64,000 bases of DNA from Dacryopinax spathularia (GCA_037974965.1 JBBPFI010000010.1:558001-622000); one strand, 5' to 3'. Numbered from the stretch's first letter, positions 1 through 11,584 are shown. Program-made: numbers and translations. Notes: a model not told the origin generated them from the letters alone.

Positions 1-2
1 GG

Positions 3-461
3 GCTGGATCAAGATACTCCGCCGAATATCTTCCGGGATTACCCGTCCGCACCTCCGACATAATACCAATAGCACCTATACCTTCCGAACCGTTTCTGGC
101 TCGTCTTGCCACAACATGCCGATCGATTCTTGGAGCGGCACCGGAACAAGCTGCGCTCGCTCCTTCCGAGCCTGCTAAGCCGATAGTACCGCACCTCACA
201 GCACACACCATTCGATCGTTCCTGCAGGGCGCTACGGACGGCATGACTACTCTGACCGCAAACAAGATGTCTATACGTGCGATCATGCGGGAGATGCGCA
301 GCGTGGAAGCAGCTGGTCTTTCTGATCATTCTGTGGCAGGACAGGCTCAGTTGCAAACCGAGGGTGGCGGAGGAACCGATGCTGGTTCGGTCACCGCCTG
401 GCTGTGGGTCGTGGAGCCACGCAGTCTCTCCGAGGGTATGAGAACGGACACGCTACCATGA
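3..461 (+). CDS. 3' end of an unrecognised gene, cut by the window edge
   Basis: One plus-strand frame is open from the first bases of the window to a TGA at 459-461, about 152 codons, so this may be the last exon of a gene that starts to the left. The most structured part is MTTLTANKMSIRAIMREMRS, near base 244, which looks like a short helical segment and faintly resembles DEK C-terminal helices; the similarity is too weak to name. The rest is rich in Ala, Pro, Gly and Ser. It converges on the aldehyde dehydrogenase gene, whose stop lies 119 bases downstream. I do not recognise the protein, and the frame could be fortuitous. Confidence 0.35.
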   Translation, partial: AGSRYSAEYLPGLPVRTSDIIPIAPIPSEPFLARLATTCRSILGAAPEQAALAPSEPAKPIVPHLTAHTIRSFLQGATDGMTTLTANKMSIRAIMREMRSVEAAGLSDHSVAGQAQLQTEGGGGTDAGSVTAWLWVVEPRSLSEGMRTDTLP

Positions 462-579
462 GCATCATTGACCATTGTAAACCCACCACGATTCCTTTGC
501 ATACAGATACATTATGATAAAGATGTTCTTCCCGGACGCAATTGTTCGCGGGACTCGCGTTAACTTGATCGTGCATTGC

Positions 580-2450
580 TTACTCGAAGCTTACCCCTTG
601 GGCCAGCGGAGCATCATCGGTGAAGTTGATGGTGCAGGACGCCCACCGCACGTATTGCTTCCATGCGTCTCCTCCAGACTCCCGACCCCACCCAGTGCTC
701 TTGTTGCCGCCGAAGGCTGCACCGATCTCAGCTCCACTCGTCGCGACGTTGACATTGACGATGCCACAGTCGCTGCCCTCCTCGCTGATCCATTTGCCCA
801 TCTCGCGCATATCCGTCGTGAAGATTGTGCTGCTCAGGCCCTGCCGGACACCGTTGTTCCACTCGATAGCCTGGTCGAGATCATCATATATAGCCACGCT
901 CAGCATTGGCGCGAATGTCTCCTCCTGGAAGATGGGTGACTGCGGCGAAGCAGGCTTGACAATTGCGGGCAGCACGTAGTAGCCCTTCTTTAGCTCATCA
1001 CTGGACGGAGTGAATGGCTGTCCGCCGACCAAAATCTCGCCACCTTCCTGCTTGACCTGCTCCAAAGCCTTGAAGAACGCGTTCTTTGCCGCCTGGGTGT
1101 GGAGCGGCCCAATGAGCGTAGACGATTGTAAGGGGTCCCCAACACGGCTTTGCAAGTTCTCGTACGCCTTGACGAGTCTCGGCAGGAACTTGTCTGCAAT
1201 CGAACGATGTAGGAAGAGACGACGAGTAGTGGTGCAGCGCTGCCCAGCCGTACCGGCGGCAGAGAAAAGGAGTGTTCGTAATGCCAGATCGAGGTTCGCG
1301 CTTGGCGTCACGATCGCGCAGTTGTTTCCACCGAGCTCTAGCAGAACTTTGCCGAATCGATGCTGTACTTTTGCCCCGATAGTCTGTCCGACGCGCTCAC
1401 TTCCGGTGAAACTCACTGGGAACACGCTCAGCTTGCATATAGCCACAATGAACGAAAGTCTTACCCAAATCCACGCCCTTGTCATTGACCAAGGTCTCCC
1501 CAACTTCCAGACCGCCACAGACCAAGCTCGCCACTGCACCATCGATGCCATTCTTTTCAAGAACGTCTGCAACAATGCGAGTGACCGCAATGGCGCATAG
1601 AGGTGTTGTGGGCGAAGGCTTCCAGATCGTTGCATTCCCGACAGCCAAGCAGAGAGCAAAATTCCAGCCACAGACAGCAACGGGGAAGTTGAACGCAGTG
1701 ATAATGCCCACAACGCCCAGAGGATTGGCAACTGCGCACATGTCATTAGCACCTGATGTGCGCTCCCGATGAGAAGAACATACCCTCCAGAATCTGATGA
1801 CCAGGACGTTCGGACTTTAGGACGCGTCCAGCCGCGCTGCGAGACAGACCAATGGCGTAGTCGCACTATAGCTGTCAGAAAACGCGCATATACGCCGGTT
1901 CTTGCCCATGCTTACAATGTCGATATATTCCTGAACCTCGCCTTCACCTTCGGACAATATCTTGCCCATTTCCAAGGACACTAGGGCACCCAGGGCAGAT
2001 TTCTGAAGGCGTGTAAGTTTGACTGCATGGAATTCATTGGGTCGCTACTGACGTGTTCTGCTATAGCATTCCGAACTTGACGAATGAGATCGCCTCGCTT
2101 CGGCGCAGGAACCTTTCGGAAGGTCTTGTAAGCCTCACGAGCGCGTTTTATTGCTTCGGACGTCTCTGCTGCAGTACCCTGTATGCTATTGGTATACGTA
2201 TTCGTATTCAAGCGAACCCACTTACAGTTGCGACCTTTGCCAACACTTCCCCGGTGCTTGGACACACGCTCTCGACCACCTCGCCGCTACCGCCCCACGT
2301 TCCCTTGCCCATATAGACTCCCTTTACGACTTCTCCCTCCGTCGGTAGTCCCGCTGCGCTGAGAACATTTCCAACACGCGTCGATAAGAGACGCTTCGGG
2401 CTGCCAGTACCGGCAGCCGCGTTGGTGAGTCCAGTCGCATTCATAGCCAT
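580..2450 (-). CDS. Aldehyde dehydrogenase, ALDH7 (antiquitin / alpha-aminoadipic semialdehyde dehydrogenase) type
   Basis: NAD-dependent oxidation of an aldehyde to its acid. The ALDH7 family acts on alpha-aminoadipic semialdehyde in lysine breakdown and on betaine aldehyde. The N-terminal block runs through GEVLAKVAT and [20 protein letters not shown], followed by [20 protein letters not shown]. The cofactor region has [19 protein letters not shown]. The catalytic Glu lies in [12 protein letters not shown] and the nucleophilic Cys in [13 protein letters not shown]. The end, [14 protein letters not shown]...PLAQGVSFE, matches the antiquitin C-terminus rather than other ALDHs. At least four short introns split the gene; the first (2225-2179, 47 bases) is GTAAGT...ACAG. 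I chose Met at 2450 ([12 protein letters not shown]) because a TATA-like run lies about 90 bases upstream; an in-frame Met at 2516 would add an Arg-rich leader that could target mitochondria. Confidence 0.93.
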
Positions 2451-2537
2451 CTTTGCTCTGTGTCCCCGGAAAGCGAGAAAGCGGAGGTGCAAGCGGAGAT
2501 ACGGTGAACCGTGCATGATGGGCGCATATATGCAGGG

Positions 2538-2547
2538 TATATATTAG
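2538..2547 (-). promoter_or_regulatory. TATA-like box upstream of the ALDH7 gene
   Basis: The minus strand reads TAATATATAC here, about 90 bases before the chosen start codon of the aldehyde dehydrogenase. A start site some 30 bases downstream would fall near 2510, which favours the Met at 2450 over the one at 2516. Position and sequence are the only evidence. Confidence 0.4.
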
Positions 2548-2550
2548 ACG

Positions 2551-3249
2551 CAGGCGAATGGGAACGGCAGCCGTGCGGATGACGGCCTCAGCAGCGTCGA
2601 CCGTGAACGTGCAGTCGACGTTGCGCGGTTGTTGCGGTGTGGGGAGGGCCGGGCGGGGTGATCGAGGTGATCGGAGCATGATCGGAGTTGATCGAATACG
2701 CGACCAACTTCCCCGGCCGGAGCTCGTCAGGGACTGCCGGAGCCGCTGGCCCGATGCGGAGGCCGCGGCCCGTTATTGAACCTTGACCTTGTAAGAGCCG
2801 AATTCTATTGTTCTGCTCAAACACCAACCACCACGCCGGGTTTCATGTGCTTACTCGGCTTACACCATACTGTCAGCCTCACATTACAGGATCCTGCCAA
2901 GAGGGTCATCTCGTAGCCATCGTTACCGAGCCTCGGAGTATAATCGGTCACCAAACCAGTAGATCGCTTTGCTCCGACTATGTACGGCTTGCATGTCCAA
3001 AAGTCAAGTAATGCCAAATTTCTCACTTGAGAATATACTCACCTCCGGCTTGCAGTATCCGGGGGTCACGACGAGCTAAATGCAACGTGCCGAGAAATAT
3101 CATTGCAACATCAAGTACTGACTGTGGTCATAGACTTGCCAGCCTGATATGTGTACATCACCGCCTCTACGTGGTCAGCAGATGGTTTTGATAGCTTGGT
3201 TGCAGCTGGTGAGGTTGTGGTGTTGATGTCGTTGTTTCCGATATCGCGC
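2551..3249. other. Intergenic stretch, no gene seen
   Basis: About 700 bases between the 5' end of the ALDH gene and the 3' end of the next minus-strand gene. The frames are short, overlap on both strands, and show no recognisable motif. No repeat stands out. Confidence 0.5.
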
Positions 3250-4437
3250 CTATCCGTCTTGCATTTGCCTTTCCTTCTCGTACAAAGTGGCAGTCATGTC
3301 GATGACGCTCCGTTCCAGCGGTATCCATTCTAAAGCAAAGTCTCTCTGGACGCCGCTCGTGTCCACGTTGAGCCTGGGAGGCTCATCATCCGGTCCTGGG
3401 CTCACTCGGTGGGCGTAATCTGGAAAGGCTCGACGAACGATGGCCGCGGCGTGCCCGTTGGTGAAAGGTGAGGAAATCGGGATATAGCGCCTGTTCCGAG
3501 CGCGCGGGTTCGAAAGTGCTAGCACCAGTAGCTTTGCCCTGGAAGAAGCAATTGTTAGCCTCCGTCTACGCGCCATTTTAGGAAAGGGGTTGCTTACAAG
3601 TCGCGCACGTCGACACAAGCAGGGAAGAATGCTTCAGGAATCGACCGGGTCTGTCCGCTAATTATAGACCAATGCGTCCTCGCCGACTCGTTCAACTCCT
3701 CGAAACTATCGAAGGGGTGGGCTACTGGGCCGATCACCACAGGTGGACAGAAGGTGCTTATCGAGAAATGTGGCGATTCCTGCTGCAGAAAATCCCAGGC
3801 CGCTCGCTCGGCAAAAATCTGAAAGAAGGTTTAACGGGACCGCCCTGACGACAGAATTTACTTACCTTGGAGGCAGTCCATACATACACCGAATCATCGG
3901 AGCGCGCGGCTTCCTCCCAACTCGCAGACGCCCAGTCATTGGTGGTATATCTCCTCTCTGAACTCAAACCCCGCCGAGGATCTACTACTGCCGCCAGACT
4001 GCTTACGACCACGACATGCTTGATTCGCGGCCGTTTGGCTGCTACTCGCAGGATGTTCCTTGTCCCCACCACGGCTGGGACTAGCACGTCTTCCATATTG
4101 TACTCGATGTTAAGGTGGAACGGCGAGGCTGCGTGGATGATGAAGTCGACTCCAATGGACGCCCGATCGAGCGACTCTAGATCAACAATCGATGAAATCG
4201 TCACCCATTCGACGTATTGTGCTTGCTGTGGGTATTTTGCGCTCCATGCTTCGGACTTCTCCCTCGAACGCTATATAATTAAATTGATTAGTCAGCATGT
4301 CAGCCGCTTTGCAGGCAAGAGAATCACCGTACCGACAGCGCCCTAACTCGGTAACCTCGCCGTATGAGCTCGAGAACAGTGTGTGTACCCAAGCTTCCGG
4401 TTGACCCGGTAACCAAAACGACTGGAGCATTGGACAT
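3250..4437 (-). CDS. Extended short-chain dehydrogenase/reductase (dihydroflavonol-reductase / Gre2-like), Trp in place of the catalytic Tyr
   Basis: NAD(P)-dependent reductase of the extended SDR class; the substrate cannot be told. The first exon starts MSNAPVVLVTGSTGSLGTHT, a Rossmann glycine motif (TGxxGxxG). Next come VDFIIHAASPFHLN, VGTRNILRVAAKR and the strand IKHVVVVSSLAAV. The exon ends VYVWTASK, and after an intron the chain continues IFAERAAWDFLQQ. In this family the segment is normally YxxSKxxAE, but here the residue four before the Lys codes for Trp (TGG), so the usual proton-donating Tyr is missing; a Tyr two residues earlier (VYVW) might stand in. The C-terminal part has CPPVVIGP and a substrate-binding lobe and ends at a TAG at 3250. 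About five exons with short introns. It is probably expressed; whether it is active is open. Confidence 0.85.
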
Positions 4438-6174
4438 GTTTCCTGTAGGAGGATGGCTCGGAATGTTGAGTGGTTAAATCCTTTTTCGACTGGCTTTTGT
4501 ACTAGAGGCTTGCACCGCTGTGATCTTCGGGGAAGGGGAATAGACAAGTTTCAGGTTTAAAGTATGTAAACTGGCTTCAATGCATCTGATGGTACGGCTT
4601 TATACCGCCTGGTATGAGAACAACGATTCCAACAACCCGCCCCCTCAGCTTACTCAATCACGCAAGAGCCACGGATGCACAGCAAGAGGAGACTGCCGAC
4701 TCCATGGCAATTCGAGGACTCGCTAGACAGATACATTGCGGGGGGACGAGCAAATCCGCACCTGTGCACAAGGAATAAGGCGGAAGGACTCCGTAGAGAC
4801 CTCGGAGGATGGCTCCTGGTAAGGACGATGGGATCTCTCGCTCCCGCCGCGCGCACTTCCCCTTGTCATAAACGCACCGCCACAGCAACTCTCGGTCCTC
4901 GTGTCGCACTTGCGGACCCTTGGGCAAATTCGGGACGATCGACACCCTTTGCCGTAAAATAGTTCCTGCTTTCGCCGACCGCGCACAACCCTTCACTTGC
5001 CTCTTGTCGCATTGCGTGGTTCGCGGTCATACTTGAAATCAGCTTCACCTTGTAAACAGAGCCACCTAACAGCTTGACTTCGAAAATGTGCTGCTGGAGT
5101 TTGTCGCCTGTTATGTCCGGCCTGTCCGAGGAGCGCTCTGTTTGAGACTGTACCAGATTTTCGAAGATTCTACTAGATCCCCTTGATCAAGAAATTATTT
5201 GGCGGTCCGCCCTTTACCGTGCTGACCGACCTAAAACGACCAGGATCGAGTCTTGCGAGCTTTTCCAGTGCGACTCGCGCTTATCGTTGAAGCGGAATAT
5301 TGTATGCAGGATACGGAGGACGTATCCCGTGGGCGAAGTTTCAGCTGAGATTGGTCTATAAACCAGAAGAAGGGGGATGATCTGAGGACGGGGGAAGGTG
5401 TGGAAGGGCGTCCTGCCGGAAGATGATCCGCCTTACGATCACTCGGGGTGGGTTTGCCGAGCAAGTGACGTTGAGTCACGCAGGACGCTGTGCCGCGGAG
5501 AGGATAAAGGAATGTTAGTAACCTTGAGTGGATTAGTCAGATTGGTTCTGACAAAGATGATGGTTCAGTGGAGTTTGCAGATGTTCATGTAACGATCGTC
5601 CTTACGGCATTTGTTGGTAATAATTAGTCCCGAATAGATTATTAGAAATCGCGTGAGAGGCAGTGTTGGGGCGATGACGGACAACGGTCGCGCCCAATCC
5701 TGTTGCCAAAGATGGCATGTGTCAGGGCAGCGGAGAAGTGACCGGCCTATTCTGCCGTGGGAACTTGGCACTCATGAGGACCATGGGCACGAGGCCACAA
5801 GTTACTTCTGACAATGAAATCTGAAGACACATCGGGCTGAATTCCAAGGAAAGCTGTGAAAGACGGGCTGTACACGAGTGTTGGTCGGAAAGAAAGGAAC
5901 GGCCGTCGGTGGTTCAGGGACGCGTCGCTGATTGCAACGTGGGCGTTTGCGTCCGGGCGCCCATCGTCGACGTTGTGCGTTCGTCGAAGTACGCGCCGAC
6001 GCCGACGAGGACGGTATACCAGCAACAGCATTATTGTTCGAATACAGTCGCGGGAGCCATATCCGTAGAAAGGGGGTCGAGTACGAAAGGTGGCAAAGGG
6101 GTGCGCAGATTACCCAATTCAAAAGCACGAAAGAGGCGGTGATTTGACCGTACTCTCAGGGCTACATCACACCA
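4438..6174. other. Intergenic region of about 1.7 kb, no gene supported
   Basis: It separates the minus-strand SDR start from the plus-strand CDF transporter start, so it holds both promoters. Frames of 60-110 codons overlap on both strands without conserved motifs or convincing splice-linked partners. I see no RNA gene or repeat. A small unrecognised gene between about 4650 and 5050 cannot be excluded. Confidence 0.45.
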
Positions 6175-8244
6175 ATGGCGGCGAAGATGCATAGACGCAA
6201 AACCAGCAGAGAGGACGAGGATACAACGACGGCGCCGCTGTCCGCTTCCAGCAGTACCATCTCCCTCGTACCTAGCGCAGATGTGTCCGACTTCAACGGA
6301 CCTCTCTCAGTATCCCAACCTGGGACGCCCACGCAAGTTTCACCCAGCAAAGTCGCGTTCTTGTCCACGTCTCGCTCAATGCCGTCGTCTCTGAAGCCCC
6401 CATCTCCACTTGGACCTTCCTTTCAAACGAGCATCGGTGCCAGCAATGGCAACCTTTCGCCTCAAGAGCACTCGAGGCGACATTCGCGCATACATTCGCG
6501 CAACTTGTCCGTGTTCTTTCCGCGACCTGGACAAGCTCCTAGTGAAGCGCCCATAGCCGAAGATGGGGCTCAGGAGGTGGAAGCGCCCATATCTCTGATG
6601 CCACCCGCGTCTACTCCTCCATCGAGGAAGATGGCAGACACCTTTCGCTTTGGTGGGCGCCCACCTGCGGCTGAGGACGACTCGCCCGACGGTCTTGGTC
6701 CTCCAGCGCCAAGAGGAAGCACGAGGAGAGGTCATCATCACAAACATTCTTTATCCCATAACTTCTTCAGCTTTATGGAGCCTGGATCTGTCCCATCGAG
6801 AAGTCCAGCCACTCCTGCTCAGTCTCAATTCTCGTCACCAAACCCCGACACCCCTTGGCAGCCTATTTCACCTTTCCCGCAAGGCACGAGCATATCAACC
6901 TTTCCCTCCGTGGACGGATCTGGTGTTCTGCCTTCTTCCTCCAACAAAAATCTTGCAAGTGCTGCAGCGATCCCTGCCGCCGATCAGTCCATTCTTCAGC
7001 GCTTCATGATGTTACCCTCTTCTCTGAAGCAAGCCGTGCTGTTCTCTCTACTGCAGTTCGGTGTCGGGGCTACATTGTGGGTGATAGGGCAGCGGAGGGA
7101 GAGCCTCGCCAGTACAGGACTCGGATACTGGGTGGTATTCGATGCAGTCGGTGTGGCATTGCGCGTTCTGGCGAGCTTGACGAGATATGGGGATGTCACT
7201 CAGAGGACTCTCCGAAATCCCTTTGGGTAAGCACCTTTATGCGATGGTTGAAGAGACATTGCCTGATGTGCTCCAAGAAACCTACGTGCGGAGACTGTCG
7301 CATTGTTTGGACAGTCAATATACCTTAACTTCGCCGCCATCTACGTTTGCAAGGAGACCGTGGAGCATGTCATCCTCTCCGGAGGAGGAGAGCACCATCA
7401 TCACCACACCGGTGCATCAGATGATGACGAATTCGAAGCGTATGCGTGCACTACTCCCGTCGCACCTACACCAACTGACGCGTATTTCAGTCTCAATTAT
7501 CCAAATATGCTTATCCTTGTATCTTGCGCGCTCATTGTTTTCTCCAATTTCGTATACAACAACCACTCAAAATTGGTCGATGGTGAGCATTTTCTGCCCC
7601 CTCCACCTTCCGCGTGCTGATATCGGGATGACAGCTATCGGCTTCAGGTTCCCCACATTGTATAGCCTTATCAAGTCAAATGATTCCCCGCTAGACCCGT
7701 TGCAGGCCTCGGCGCTCGCTCGATTACTGGCCAATCCATTCACTGTTGCCCCACTCGCTTTCTCTCTCATGCTCCTTCTTACCTCCGTCCTTCTTGAGCC
7801 GTAAGTCCATCTACCAATGAGGCCTCCAACTTACGCTGAACATCTGGTAGGGAATTCCACCGTTCTGCCGATCTCCTCATGGCGGCAGTCGAAACCGTCT
7901 TCACATTCGCGATCGCATACCCCGCCGCCTCATCGCTTGGAAAGGTGCTTCTGCAAACCGCACCCATCCGTGGCCTCCCAAATCGACAAATGGAGACGTT
8001 CGACCGCGCCTTACGTGAAGTAAAGCGACATCCTGTCGTACTTCACGTACCTGCTCCGCATGTCTGGCAACTGACGCCTCCGCCTTCCGACCCGACAGAA
8101 AGAGGACCACTCGTGGCAACGGTCGAGATCCACGTGAAGAAAGACACGGGAGACGATGAAGTTCTAGATCTTACGCGATGGGCGTGGGAACTCTGTACAG
8201 AAGCATTGGGAGGCGAGGTCACCATTTCCATTCTTCGCGAATAG
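6175..8244 (+). CDS. Cation diffusion facilitator family protein, Zrg17-like (ER/secretory zinc transport subunit)
   Basis: Likely a membrane subunit moving zinc into the secretory pathway. The first about 270 residues are a Ser/Pro-rich cytosolic tail. Transmembrane segments follow: LKQAVLFSLLQFGVGATLWV and GLGYWVVFDAVGVALRVLAS. Removing an intron at 7227-7277 joins FG to NLRAETVALFGQSIYLNF, which reproduces the CDF signature FGxxRxExxxxF and fixes the splice. A loop with HHHHH and an acidic run follows the third helix. Two more exons give further helices and a soluble C-terminal domain ending TISILRE. The His of the HxxxD zinc site in helix 2 is absent (Trp in WVVFD), as in Zrg17-type subunits that pair with a catalytic Msc2-like partner. 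The Zrg17 assignment is inference; membership of the CDF family is fairly secure. Confidence 0.8.
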
Positions 8245-8295
8245 ATGGCTGTTGATCCGGCAGGATGGTTCCATGAATAAAGTGTATCGATACGT

Positions 8296-9477
8296 CTATT
8301 TCGAAAGCTTGTTGAGCTTATCTCGATGATCGGCCAGTGTCTCCGCCAGCGAGGGCCCAAGACGTCGGAACTTAAGACCGAGTATTCGCTTAGCCTTCGA
8401 AGAGTCGAGGACACACAACGGCTCTCTCTCCCTTGAAGGATCCCCGACTGGCACGTCCTTGAATCGGGCATACTTGACACCGTGCAGCGCATCATAGATA
8501 TCTTGCAAGCAGAACGCCCCGGCGGAAATGAGGAACCGTTCTCCTCCGGCTTCATTTCTCTCCATCGCCCGTACGTGAGCAAGGGCGATATCGCGTCCAT
8601 CCGCCCAATTCGAGAAGTGGCTGTATCGCTGCTCGGCAGACCATTCTTTCTCGATGCCTTCGTATAGGTAGACGATGCCCTCTGTCAGGTCACTGTTGAT
8701 GCGAACCTCCTGGAGCTGCGGAGTGATGACCTGCCCATGCGTCAGCCCCAATTTTCTCGCTTTTCCTCCTGTTTACCCAGGGTACAATCAAGCTGACAAA
8801 GTCAAACTTGGCATCCGCCTTATGCTCCTCTATCCACTCCCAAGCCGCCTTCTCAGCAAGCACCTTACTCGCCAAATAATACTGCACTCCGGGTTGACTT
8901 GGATCGTGCCTAGCCCGTTCGACTACCTTGTCGTTCCATTTCACTGTCTCTTCCGTAAGGATCTTCCCTGGCTCCTCTTCTACGGTACCGCTCGTAGAAG
9001 TGTAGACGACCCGTTTGACATTCGGACCATGCTTCAGCACGCTATCGAGCAAGCCGATCGTGCTGTTGACGTTCACTGCAGCCAGCTCATCTAGGCTTGT
9101 GGCATAAGAGGTCGCTCGTGCGGCGGTATGCATGATTGCTTGCACATCTTGAACGTGCTCGTCAAAGGCACCTTCCTATGATGAAGCCGAGTTCAGTCAG
9201 ATCACCCGGGCTTCTTCAGGAGCAGTACCTTGGCCATATCTTCCACAAGCACGTACGAAAACCTGTCACCATATTCGGTGTATAGATCCTTCAGATAGTC
9301 GCCTTTGGAAGCGCTCCGTACAGCTCCTTTGACTGAATATCCATGTTCGAGTAGGCTTTGCACAATCCATGTCGCAAGGTATCCATTCGCACCTGACTAA
9401 TGAGTACTTAAGAACGGTGATGCTGGCGTCAGCTTACCTGTCACCAACACCTTCGAGTGAGACTCCAGGGCTGACAT
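8296..9477 (-). CDS. Extended short-chain dehydrogenase/reductase (Gre2 / dihydroflavonol-reductase-like)
   Basis: NAD(P)-dependent carbonyl reductase; substrate unknown. The first exon starts MSALESHSKVLVT. After an intron of about 50 bases it continues GANGYLATWIVQSLLEHGYS, which completes the TGANGYLA cofactor motif. Later motifs are DVQAIMHTAA, VKRVVYTSTSGTV and the intact catalytic YYLASKVLAEKAAW (YxxSK). The C-terminal exons hold FSNWADGRDIALAHVRAMER and RFLISAGAFCLQDIYDAL, which are typical of the substrate lobe. It ends at 8296, 52 bases past the convergent CDF gene's stop. It is related to the SDR at 3250-4437 but keeps the Tyr that gene lacks, so the two probably arose by old duplication around the transporter gene. 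Confidence 0.9.
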
Positions 9478-9807
9478 CCAGATTGATCTGTGGTTTCCCT
9501 CCGACCCTTTTCCTTAAATTTGATCACCGTTACAAGTGACGTTTATTCACGCAGACCTTGGGCTGCGGAAAGGACAAAACGATGGTAGGGGACAGACAAG
9601 ACAGACACCTTCGGCGTGAGTACCGCAGCGCATGCCGCCATGAACCGCTTAGCGGTTATCACTTATATCTCAGCAGCCAGTAAGTTACAATCGGCGTTGT
9701 GTCTTTGGTGGGGACAGATTTGGTGGGCGTCCACCGGGAACAGGACGATTGGTGACTCGATGTGACCAATATCGGCGAAGATAAGCGCGCGGAGCAGTCA
9801 GGTCGCG
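9478..9807. other. Upstream region of the second SDR, no gene seen
   Basis: About 330 bases from the SDR start codon to the left target-site copy (GGTCGCG, 9801-9807) of the TIR element. No coding frame or repeat was recognised. Confidence 0.5.
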
Positions 9808-11379
9808 TATGGAAGCCTTCCGCGGACAGCTCAGGGAGCTGTCCGCAGAGGGCTACCGAGCTCGGTCAAAGCTGGACTTGACCGGGCTCGACCCCCACTA
9901 TGAGGGTATAGGACCCCTATAACCCGGGCTTTGGCTCAGAACCCTTGGCTTTTTGAATATAACAAGTAGGTCGCAAATTATTACATAACACTTAGCAACA
10001 GGAAAACATGTAATTTACCCATTTTGTTTGGCTTTTACAGGAGTTGCTTTTATCTTTGTTTTTTTCTCATAAGATGTTCTGTAGCTTGGGATTGAAACAA
10101 ATGTGAAGTTGGCTAAGTTGAGCTTATTGCACATCTACAAAATGTTAGGCAAACAGCTCAAATTCCTACATTTGATTAAATGGATTATTCAGTGTATATT
10201 AATGAATATTGACTCAACTCTAGCATCAATGTATAGTCTTTACTTTATGTCCTTTAATCTGAGAAGTTTTTTTTGTGGCCAGCAATAAGGATATCTGGGC
10301 AATAATGCTTTATTAGAGGTAATTATTGCTGCAACTCTACAAAGAGATCTAGAAGCTCATTGTCAGGGGACGTACCTTTTTCGGCCTTGGAGCCTAGCCC
10401 CTTCCTTGCTTCCATGCCTTCCCGAACACCTGGTCATCGGATTCCCTGGCTATCTCCACCGATCTATCGGGGTTAGCACTATCCCCGGTGCCACTCAGGA
10501 ACCAAGAAGCATGGTCGGCATAATGACGTGCCGCACACTCCGTTTCAACCCCTGATGCCGCCCATGCCCTTGTGGCCGCTCGTGCCATTGTGGCCACCGA
10601 TCATTGGCTTCTCTGCCTTACCACCGCCGTAGCACGGGGTTACCCTGCCATCACCGCCGATGCCAAGGACCTGGGTCACCGGCAACTGGCAACCACCGGT
10701 GCATTCCATGGGCCGCCGGTACCTTCCGGAATACTGGAGCGCAGCCTCGTAGTAAGTGATGCTTACTCATCGAGCGCAGCCTTGGTCCTAGTATATGCCG
10801 GCACCTTCCGCCATAGGGCATAGCCACACCTCTGGATTATGCCGGTAGGTTCTCTAGGCAGGCACTGCCACAGTTACTGTAGGGTATAAATAGACGGCCT
10901 GTAAGGCCTAAGGCTCCTCAGATCCGGTCTCTGAGGATTTCCACCACTGTAACTCCTAGGCACTCGATCTCACTATCCACTCTACTATTATCCTCCACAC
11001 CCTCTACTCTACTCCAACCGCTATCCTGTCTCTCTGTTACCTGCAGTAGCCTTGTTATTGTGGTGTGCCCTCACACTCATTCAAGTTTAACTTAGCAATT
11101 AAATCACTGATTTACACTTTGCTATGCTGGTATCTAGTTTAATTAAATGTGTGGGCCAAAAGCAACTTATGTAGAAACAAACCTAAAAAGATATTTTTAT
11201 TTTTACTTTTCTCCCTTATTAGCCGCCGCACCAAGGCGTTTTAAGTTACTAACCTCAGCTATTTGTCATATTTCTGCCCTCTGGGCCTTCTGCCCCTTTG
11301 CCTGGCCGCTCACCGGGTCCCGCGGTTTTTGGACCCTGAATGGACCCCGGAGTCGAGCTGTCCGCGGGAGGCTTCCATA
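9808..11379. mobile_element. Non-autonomous TIR DNA element (candidate hAT), carrying a nested solo LTR
   Basis: Near-perfect 25-base terminal inverted repeats lie at 9808-9832 and 11355-11379; each starts TATGGAAGCC and they differ at one position. The element is flanked by GGTCGCG (9801-9807 and 11380-11386). If the terminal A is counted outside, the duplication is the 8-base AGGTCGCG, as hAT elements make. The left TIR runs straight into an inverted copy of its inner part (GCGGACAGCTC at 9822-9832 and its complement at 9836-9846, 3-base loop), a possible hairpin. The interior near 9950-10360 and 11080-11260 is much more AT-rich than the surroundings. No transposase frame is present. Without the nested LTR the element is about 852 bases. 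The hAT label rests only on TIR and duplication length. Confidence 0.8.
10361..11075 (+). mobile_element. Solo LTR of an LTR retrotransposon (Ty3/gypsy-like style), 715 bases
   Basis: It starts TGTCAGGGGACG and ends GCCCTCACA, so it has the usual TG...CA termini with inverted ends. A 5-base target duplication, CTCAT, sits on each side (10356-10360 and 11076-11080). A TATA box (GTATAAATAG) lies inside near 10885, as expected of an LTR promoter, followed by a CT-rich stretch. No internal retrotransposon region is present, so this is a solo LTR left by recombination between two LTRs. It lies inside the TIR element and is therefore younger than it. Clean ends and an exact duplication suggest modest age. 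The family assignment is only by style. Confidence 0.82.
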
Positions 11380-11584
11380 GGTCGCGGGATCTTCTCACGC
11401 ATTCTGATACAATCAACAGTCATAACGAGGATCCTCGTTAGCTCCGCAACCAGGGCTAGATCGACGTCACCAACCAATGTGGATAGAGGCAACCGTTGTC
11501 TTAAACAAAAGGTAGGTAATACCCGGAGCATTGACCATGTGAGTCGTCGATCATGGTCCACGTCCAGAAACTGCAATTGTCGGC

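Noticed and set aside
620-1600. Plus-strand frames across the aldehyde dehydrogenase
   Set aside because: The minus strand carries the full ALDH7 motif set here; the plus frames have none.
3505-3530. GGGTTCGAAAG-type sequence resembling a tRNA B box
   Set aside because: It lies within an SDR exon and no acceptor stem or A box could be paired around it.
10103-10288. Open frame in the AT-rich interior of the TIR element
   Set aside because: It is short, in strongly AT-rich sequence where codon choice is meaningless, and shows no transposase or other motif.
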